Shown here: one piece after another, positions 6,583 through 11,506 of the stretch
Layout of the letters: each line of letters starts with the position of its first letter
Numbering within the stretch: position 1 is the first letter of the stretch
Source: M55B111 sp964614065
GTDB lineage: Bacteria; Bipolaricaulota; Bipolaricaulia; M55B111
DNA: 11,506 bases
Reading direction: 5' to 3'
NCBI GenBank assembly: GCA_964614065.1
Contig: CAZTJJ010000047.1
Location: forward strand, 1 to 11,506
Position numbers and translations under genes: made by a program
Notes under the pieces: generated by a model
What the model was told of the DNA's origin: nothing
The model's input: the letters and a program-made list of their open reading frames with translations, nothing else
Database searches by the model: none

Positions 6583-6933
6583 TTACCCCCTTAAGTTGCG
6601 AATTTCGGTAATATCAAAGGTTCCGTAATGTTGATATATCCGCACCGCCAGAGTAACCATCAAAGCTACAACGCCCAGGCTTATGACTATGGAAGTAATG
6701 ACGAGCGCCTGAGGCAAGGGATCAACACTGAAACCAACAAATTCTTTAACAGAGGTATTTTGGATCATAATCGGGGCTTTACCAGCAGCTCTGTATCCTA
6801 CAAGGATAAAGAAAGCGTTCACTGCGTGTTCCATGATGATAATACCCATAATGATTTTTATGATATTACGCTTGTTTATAACGCTGTACAGACCAACGGC
6901 GAACAAAATGAACGCAAGTAAGTAGGTCAGCAT
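6583..6933 (-). CDS. mrpC: Mrp/Mnh antiporter subunit C, NuoK-like (MbhG-like)
   Basis: Three-helix membrane protein of 116 aa of the NuoK/MrpC/MbhG family. It has Glu35 in the second helix (IIIMEHAVNAFF), the position of the conserved NuoK glutamate, and the signature DPLPQALVITSIVIS typical of MrpC. The loop between helices two and three (about 47-70) is the usual MrpC extension relative to NuoK. GGAGG lies seven bases before the ATG and overlaps the end of the mrpB-like gene, leaving a two-base gap between the genes. Confidence 0.94.
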   Translation of the reverse strand: MLTYLLAFILFAVGLYSVINKRNIIKIIMGIIIMEHAVNAFFILVGYRAAGKAPIMIQNTSVKEFVGFSVDPLPQALVITSIVISLGVVALMVTLAVRIYQHYGTFDITEIRNLRG

Positions 6934-6935
6934 TT

Positions 6936-7379
6936 TCAGTCCTCCTCAATCACCCTAAACAAGGCGAGAAAAGCAAAAACCACGAATAGAGATCCCCCTA
7001 CCTTAAAACTGATAGCCAGATTCAGAATCGGCATATTTCCGCCACTCAGAAGCTCAAAGGCCTCCCCGGGGAAACCGGACTGAATGAAGTTACCGAGAAA
7101 AGCTTTCCCAAGAACACATCCTAGAAGACCCATGCCTAGAAACGAGAGAGCGGCAAGACTATCCGTAATGGCTGCGGTTTTCAGTCCCAATACTTGCTCT
7201 ACTTTATCTTTTCCGTAAGCCAAGGTAATCAGGACAAAACAACCCGCGATTATTACGCCTCCGGGAAATCCTCCGCCGGGAGTAAGATGACCGGTAAGCG
7301 CGATATAGATACCAAAAGCCACGATAAAAGGTGCAACCCAACGAGTAACCGTTTTCACAATGTTGCTCATGCCCTTCAT
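6936..7379 (-). CDS. mrpB: Mrp/Mnh antiporter subunit B (MbhF-like)
   Basis: Membrane protein of 147 aa with four predicted helices, a normal MrpB length. The signature HLTPGGGFPGGVIIAG is complete, and the C-terminal helix begins with the usual LNLAISFKVGGSLF. In the Mrp complex B sits with MrpC and the MrpA C-terminal part. ATG 7379 follows the previous stop by two bases. A second ATG four codons in (7370) is also possible and would change nothing important. Confidence 0.93.
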   Translation of the reverse strand: MKGMSNIVKTVTRWVAPFIVAFGIYIALTGHLTPGGGFPGGVIIAGCFVLITLAYGKDKVEQVLGLKTAAITDSLAALSFLGMGLLGCVLGKAFLGNFIQSGFPGEAFELLSGGNMPILNLAISFKVGGSLFVVFAFLALFRVIEED

Positions 7380-7381
7380 CT

Positions 7382-7936
7382 TTACTCGACTCCTTCTTTG
7401 TGTTCTTCGTAAAAAACTCTCTTTTGAAGCAAGGTAATTGCGCCCAAGATGGCTGCAAACAGTACACTTGCTTCTCCGAGGGTGTCATAGGCCCGAAAAT
7501 CAAGTAGGATATCATTTACAATATTTGTCCCGCCTGATTTTTCCAGCCCGAACTGCAGGTAAGCTTCGCTTGGGGCGTTGGAAAAGATGTCCATTGCGGA
7601 TTTACCAAAATCAGGAAAAACGCTAAGATAATTGGCGAAAAAAGCAGCTCCAAGACCGAACAAAATTAGACTACCAATCAACATTGGTTTGCTTTCGTTG
7701 CCCTGAATTTCGGTCACTCCTTTGCCGATCGTAGCTCTGATGAGAATTACCAGGGTAACGATTTCTACGACCACCTGGGTAATTGCGATGTCCGGTGCAG
7801 CTAGCCACAGGAAAGCGATACTTAACCCAAAGCCTACAGCACCAAGAGAAATTACCGAAGATAGTGCGGACGGAGCCTCAACAGCGATGACTGCTGCAAC
7901 GATGGTAAAAACCAAGAAGACCTGAATAAGAACCAT
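7382..7936 (-). CDS. MrpA C-terminal-like subunit (fused MbhD + MbhE)
   Basis: Membrane protein of 184 aa that corresponds to the C-terminal section of MrpA. The first half is MbhD/DUF4040-like with helices and the motif LAAPDIAITQVVVE (Asp49, Glu58). The second half is MbhE-like with LLDFRAYDTLGEASVLFAA (DTLGE at 151-155). In archaeal Mbh operons MbhD and MbhE are two genes; in Mrp operons the same sequence is the tail of MrpA. Here it is one free-standing gene directly after a large channel subunit. In Mrp/Mbh structures this segment is thought to form part of the Na+ path; that role is inferred from the family. Its ATG comes 15 bases after the preceding stop, with only a weak G-rich site before it. 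Confidence 0.9.
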   Translation of the reverse strand: MVLIQVFLVFTIVAAVIAVEAPSALSSVISLGAVGFGLSIAFLWLAAPDIAITQVVVEIVTLVILIRATIGKGVTEIQGNESKPMLIGSLILFGLGAAFFANYLSVFPDFGKSAMDIFSNAPSEAYLQFGLEKSGGTNIVNDILLDFRAYDTLGEASVLFAAILGAITLLQKRVFYEEHKEGVE

Positions 7937-7951
7937 CTTATACCAACCCCG

Positions 7952-9823
7952 TTATTGTGTAGTCAAAATCCAAAGAATTGCGATCAAACCACTGAACACC
8001 CAAACTAAATAACGAGAAAGTAACCCATTATGGGCCCGACCAAATGCCTTAGTAACCGCTTTCCCCACCCAGCCGAGAGCTACGTAGGGATCCAGAAATT
8101 GCCTCTCTTCTGCCACGTAGAACCAGTTAACCATTTTCGAGTTCTTGATGCTGTTATAAATTTCGGAAGGACTTATCTCGAAATTCATGTGTGACACGTA
8201 AGGAAAGTACCTTTTCTCATCGATCGTTTCAGGACTTTCGCCACCGATGAAAACCGTCTTTCTTGTGGACTTTCTCTTTAGATCCAAAAGAAAGTAGACA
8301 ACGAAGCCCATTGCTATTGCCCCCACTAGAAAGGCTGCAGCCATGTACCCAACCCAGGTCCCAGGAAACGGTGGAATGTTCCCGATTATTGGCCTAACCG
8401 AATCCAACAAAAGTCGGGGGTATACGCCGAGAGCAATACATAAAAGCGCCGGTAATACTACTGCCATCTTCATCCCCCATCCGGGGTATCGATTTAGTTC
8501 TTTCTGGTGTGTCCCAAAAAACGCTGAGAAGACGAACTTTGAAATGTAAATGACAGACAGCGTGCTGCCAAGTAAAGCAGCTAGGAGAAGAAAGGGTGCA
8601 AAGTTCCGGTCAAAGCTTATGGCTGCCTGGTACAAGATCCACTTTGAGTAAAAGCCATTTAGCGGGGGTACGCCCGCAAGCGATAAAGCACCGATTAATA
8701 CGGAGGTAAATACCAGCGGCATTTCCCTTCCTAGCCCCCCCATATTATCGATGTTTCTAGTCCCCGTAGCATATACGGCTATTCCTGCACCGAAGAAAAG
8801 CAGTCCTTTAAACAGGGCATGGTTTATTAAGTGGATAATCCCACCAGCCACACCCAGACCGGTTCCGATCCCCACTCCAATCAAAATGTAACCCACTTGC
8901 GATATGCTGGAGTAGGCAATCAATTTTTTGATATCGCTTTGGACAATTGCCAGAAGTCCGCCAATGATAATTGTGAAAGCTCCGATAACGGATAAAGCGC
9001 TGCTCCAGCTTGGAGATAATCCGAAGATCTCCCAAAATATTCTCAGAATCCAAAACAAACCAACTTTGATCATTATTCCGGATAAGAGCGCGGATATCGG
9101 AGATGGTGCCTCGGGATGGGCGTCCGGTAGCCAGGAGTGGATTGGAAAGAAGGCTCCCTTTACGCCAAAGCCGATGAGAAAAAGTGCTAAAGTTGAAATC
9201 TTAATTGCTGGTGTATTCGAGATACTGGCCTGCAGAAGAGATAATTGGGTTGTTCCCCCGGATAGCCAAACCAGTATAATTCCCGAAAGTATCAGAAGAG
9301 CACCTGCTTCACTCATCAAAAAGTATTTATTCCCGGCCTTAATGGAGCTCAAACTGTCTTCGAAAGTAATAAGAAAATATGCTCCCAGAGTCATTAATTC
9401 CCAGAAAATGAACATTGTGAAAAGTTCCGTTGCGAGTACTGCTCCAATCATCCCCCCCATGAAACCCAGAAGTAGGCTGTAGTACTTATTGAGGTTTAAC
9501 TTGTCCTCATACCTTTCCAGGTATCTGGGTGAGAAAATGGAGGCCAGAAAGCAGAGGAGAGAAATTAATGCGACCATCAGTAGGTTGATGGGAGTGAGTC
9601 CAAAAGAAATTGCTACTCCTCCCACTTCCTTATTTAAGAGCCCCAGGCTTCCCGTTTGGACAAATGGGAACAAGGATAGGGAGAAGCCAAATACGCCAAG
9701 AGTTACAATTCCTGAGAGGGCATTCCTAATCCGGGCATCGAATTTTCCAGCTAGCCACACCAGAGGACTAGTAACGAGAGGGAAAAACAATAGTGCTAAT
9801 CCATAGATACCGATGTTACTCAT
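7952..9823 (-). CDS. large antiporter-like proton-channel subunit, HyfB/MbxH'/NuoL type
   Basis: Membrane protein of 623 aa with about 14 core helices and a C-terminal extension. Channel residues seen: Glu142 (FWELMTLGAYF), Lys222 (GVKGAFFPIHSWLPDAHPEAPSP), Lys253 (IMIKVGLFW), His331/His335/Lys339 (IHLINHALFKG) and Lys394 (GFYSKW). LPDAHPEAPSPISALLSG is closer to HyfB/HycC and MbhH than to MrpA or NuoL, which usually have a DAMEGPTP or NAMEAPTP form. After about residue 515 comes a soluble-looking stretch (FIGGESPETIDEKRYFP) and then about 70 residues ending in a final helix. I infer that this could be a lateral helix plus anchor like NuoL's C-terminus or MbhI. The ATG overlaps the large-subunit stop by eight bases. 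It stands where mrpA's N-terminal half would be in an Mrp operon. Confidence 0.9.
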   Translation of the reverse strand: MSNIGIYGLALLFFPLVTSPLVWLAGKFDARIRNALSGIVTLGVFGFSLSLFPFVQTGSLGLLNKEVGGVAISFGLTPINLLMVALISLLCFLASIFSPRYLERYEDKLNLNKYYSLLLGFMGGMIGAVLATELFTMFIFWELMTLGAYFLITFEDSLSSIKAGNKYFLMSEAGALLILSGIILVWLSGGTTQLSLLQASISNTPAIKISTLALFLIGFGVKGAFFPIHSWLPDAHPEAPSPISALLSGIMIKVGLFWILRIFWEIFGLSPSWSSALSVIGAFTIIIGGLLAIVQSDIKKLIAYSSISQVGYILIGVGIGTGLGVAGGIIHLINHALFKGLLFFGAGIAVYATGTRNIDNMGGLGREMPLVFTSVLIGALSLAGVPPLNGFYSKWILYQAAISFDRNFAPFLLLAALLGSTLSVIYISKFVFSAFFGTHQKELNRYPGWGMKMAVVLPALLCIALGVYPRLLLDSVRPIIGNIPPFPGTWVGYMAAAFLVGAIAMGFVVYFLLDLKRKSTRKTVFIGGESPETIDEKRYFPYVSHMNFEISPSEIYNSIKNSKMVNWFYVAEERQFLDPYVALGWVGKAVTKAFGRAHNGLLSRYLVWVFSGLIAILWILTTQ

Positions 9824-11015
9824 CGAGCACCTCCTCCAGTGGGTTCTCCACCTGTTCGTATTCTTTCTTGATCTCCGCTGTTCTCTGGCGGCTCAACTCA
9901 AGTAGATCGATTTTTTTTCTGCCTTTCAGCTGTATCGCTCGTTCAGTGCAACTATAACAGGGATCCACAGAGGCAAGAATGATCGTCGCATCCGCAACGG
10001 TTTCTCCAATACAGGTTGCTCTGTAAGTAGGAAAGTTCATAAAAGTTGGAGCCCTTATCTTATGACGGACCGGTCGGTTTGTGCCATCACTCTGAATATA
10101 ATGAAAACACTCTCCTCGAGGAGCTTCGTAATTTCCGATTCCCTCTCCAGGTGGGATTTCTTCCGGTTCCGAATCTATTGCCCCCGTGTCCGGTATTGTG
10201 GAAATAATTTGTTCGATAATTTTGATTGATTCCAGGATTTCTAAAAGCCGTACCTCCACCCGAGCGAAAACATCTCCCTCATTGCGTGTAATAACAGACC
10301 AATCCACATCTTCGTAAGCTCCGTACGGAAAGTCAGACCTGACATCGATCGGTATCCCGGAGGCTCTGACGGTCGGGCCAAGCGCACCGTAGGCACGAGC
10401 GTCTTCTTTGCTCAAGATCCCCACTCCCCGTAAGCGCGCTTTGAGCACAGGATCGTCAAGCACCGCCCCATATAACATCTCTGATTTATCCTTTAGTCTT
10501 TCTAAGGTTGGCCTTGCTTCTTCCAGGTGTTCCTTCTTTATATCCCTTTGGATTCCACCTGGTTTCAACATGGCATAGGCATTTCTATTTCCGGTGAGAA
10601 GCTCGAGAACGTCCAGGACGTCCTCTCTGTACTTCCATGCCCACATGAAGACGGTGTCGTAGCCGATGAAATGTCCGGCCAAACCCGCCCATAAAAGGTG
10701 AGAATGAATTCGCTCAAGTTCTCCAATCAGGCTCCTGATATATTTTGCCCTTTCCGGAACATCTATTTCACCGCAATCCTCCACGGCAAGACAGTAGGCG
10801 TAAGGGTGAGAGTGGGAACATATGCCACAAACCCGCTCCACTAGCATTGGTATCTGGTTGAACGTCTTCTTTTCTGATAATTTCTCAATTCCGCGATGGT
10901 TGTACCCAATTTGAACATCGACATCCAATACTTCTTCTTCGTCAACTGTCAGCAGATAATGCTCGGGTTCTTCCTGTAACGGATGATACGGCCCGACGGG
11001 TATCGTGGTAGCCAT
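9816..11015 (-). CDS. group 4 [NiFe]-hydrogenase large subunit (NuoD/HycE/MbhL-like)
   Basis: Catalytic subunit of 399 aa that should carry the [NiFe] centre and reduce protons or oxidise H2. The N-terminal pair is RVCGICSHSH with Cys63 and Cys66, and the C-terminal pair is DPCYSCTER with Cys353 and Cys356. All four metal ligands are therefore present, unlike NuoD of complex I. A 40-residue tail follows Arg359. HycE of E. coli is cut by HycI after the Arg of a nearly identical motif, so similar maturation is likely; this is inference. GYNHRGIEKLSE, ERIHSHLLW and RYEAPRGE-like NYEAPRGEC are normal family elements. ATG 11015 is preferred because GGAGG ends nine bases before it; the in-frame GTG at 11024 directly abuts that site. 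Either way it overlaps or abuts the NuoC-like stop. The NuoB-like small subunit is not in the window. Confidence 0.93.
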   Translation of the reverse strand: MATTIPVGPYHPLQEEPEHYLLTVDEEEVLDVDVQIGYNHRGIEKLSEKKTFNQIPMLVERVCGICSHSHPYAYCLAVEDCGEIDVPERAKYIRSLIGELERIHSHLLWAGLAGHFIGYDTVFMWAWKYREDVLDVLELLTGNRNAYAMLKPGGIQRDIKKEHLEEARPTLERLKDKSEMLYGAVLDDPVLKARLRGVGILSKEDARAYGALGPTVRASGIPIDVRSDFPYGAYEDVDWSVITRNEGDVFARVEVRLLEILESIKIIEQIISTIPDTGAIDSEPEEIPPGEGIGNYEAPRGECFHYIQSDGTNRPVRHKIRAPTFMNFPTYRATCIGETVADATIILASVDPCYSCTERAIQLKGRKKIDLLELSRQRTAEIKKEYEQVENPLEEVLDE

Positions 11016-11016
11016 C

Positions 11017-11475
11017 TCAGTCACCCTCCAGGTCTTCTAACTTGAAGTCTTTTCTATATGGAAAGTCAGTATCTCCAAGAGAATCGGCTTTCAGTAATCG
11101 CTTCTTTGCCGGATGGTTTTCGAAATCAATCCCAAACATCTCCCTGATCTCTCGTTCTATCCACTCTGCTGCAGGGTTACGAGCTGCTAAACTTTCCGTT
11201 GAAGGTTCGCCGTTTTTCTCAATAGGTAACTTGATAGTGACCATAAAGCCGCTCTCGTCGAGGGCAAAATGGTAAAGGAGAACAAAGTGATCCCTATGGT
11301 CTACGCACGAAATGGTAGCCAGGCGAGCCAGGTTGTCTTCAGATATGAATTGAACGAGCTCGTCAAATATCTCCGGCGCCGGCGTTATGTAAAGTCTTCG
11401 TGTGCTGGATTCCGTCTTACCGAGCCTCCAGCCAAATCGTCCTGATAATTCCTCTTTGAACAGGGAAGGATTCAT
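11017..11475 (-). CDS. hydrogenase 30-kDa subunit, NuoC/MbhK/EchD-like
   Basis: Peripheral subunit of 152 aa homologous to complex I NuoC and to the N-terminal part of HycE. It packs against the large subunit and helps hold the redox module together. The signature is AEWIEREIREMFGIDFENHP (residues 103-122), followed by RLLK and FPYRKDF, as in other family members. The ATG at 11475 has GGTGA four bases upstream. The frame stays open to the window edge (11 more codons), so a longer start cannot be excluded. In another frame, a reading ending LVKL overlaps this ATG as ATGA and might be the end of the previous gene; a third frame stops at a TAA at 11491-11489. I cannot decide between these. Upstream I would expect the NuoB- and NuoH-like subunits. 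Confidence 0.88.
   Translation of the reverse strand: MNPSLFKEELSGRFGWRLGKTESSTRRLYITPAPEIFDELVQFISEDNLARLATISCVDHRDHFVLLYHFALDESGFMVTIKLPIEKNGEPSTESLAARNPAAEWIEREIREMFGIDFENHPAKKRLLKADSLGDTDFPYRKDFKLEDLEGD
11021..11029 (-). promoter_or_regulatory. ribosome binding site that sets the large-subunit start
   Basis: GGAGGGTGA lies at the end of the NuoC-like gene. Its GGAGG core is nine bases from ATG 11015 but directly touches GTG 11024, so the ATG is the more likely start. Confidence 0.55.
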
Positions 11476-11506
11476 AATTTCACCAAAATTAGCCGAGGAA
11501 GCCCCA

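Noticed and set aside
7204..7515. Minus-strand frame spanning the end of the MrpA-tail gene and mrpB
   Set aside because: It is out of frame with two well-supported Mrp subunits and has no membrane or domain pattern of its own.
8928..9482. Plus-strand open frame of 184 codons
   Set aside because: It is a shadow of the large channel subunit, whose motifs on the minus strand are unmistakable.
1..11506. CRISPR arrays, tRNA or rRNA genes
   Set aside because: No regularly spaced repeats and no tRNA- or rRNA-like segments were recognised; nearly all of 308-11475 is accounted for by protein genes.

Overview
All convincing genes in this window lie on the minus strand, and the plus strand looks empty. 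The sequence suggests an anaerobic, fermentative bacterium: strong AGGAGG-type ribosome binding sites, TTG start codons, a bacterial Rex regulator, a Clostridium-type ornithine/amino-acid racemase, and a hydrogen/ferredoxin/NAD(P)H energy module. A Clostridia-like (Bacillota) host or a Thermotogota-like one would both fit. The lineage is inferred and cannot be fixed from this window.

Reading in the direction of transcription (right to left), 11475-3349 is one tightly packed operon for a membrane-bound group 4 [NiFe] hydrogenase joined to an Mrp-type cation/proton antiporter. The order is: a NuoC-like subunit; the NuoD-like [NiFe] large subunit with all four metal-binding cysteines; a large HyfB/NuoL-type proton-channel subunit; an MrpA C-terminal-like protein (MbhD+MbhE fused); then MrpB, C, D, E, F and G homologues; then a HycF/HyfH-type two-[4Fe-4S] ferredoxin subunit. 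Neighbouring genes overlap or lie within about 15 bases of each other. The NuoB-like small subunit and the NuoH-like membrane anchor that such a complex needs are not here and probably lie upstream, beyond 11506.

After a 128-base gap comes rex (3220-2570), the NADH/NAD+-sensing repressor. An 81-base spacer with a GC-rich hairpin and repeats follows, then an FAD/NAD(P)H/[2Fe-2S] oxidoreductase of the sulfhydrogenase-gamma (HydG)/AsrB type (2488-1640). Together these suggest a system that passes electrons between reduced ferredoxin or NAD(P)H and protons/H2, conserves the energy as an H+ or Na+ gradient, and is tuned by the NADH/NAD+ ratio.

At the left, 1366-308 encodes a PLP-dependent amino-acid racemase of the ornithine racemase family. 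It appears to be a separate unit with its own promoter (TTGGCT-17-TATAAT). Bases 1-307 hold no recognisable gene. The most distinctive feature of the window is that an MrpA(C-terminal)-B-C-D-E-F-G block, in the order of free-standing Mrp operons, is inserted inside a hydrogenase operon that also carries the Rex and diaphorase genes next to it.
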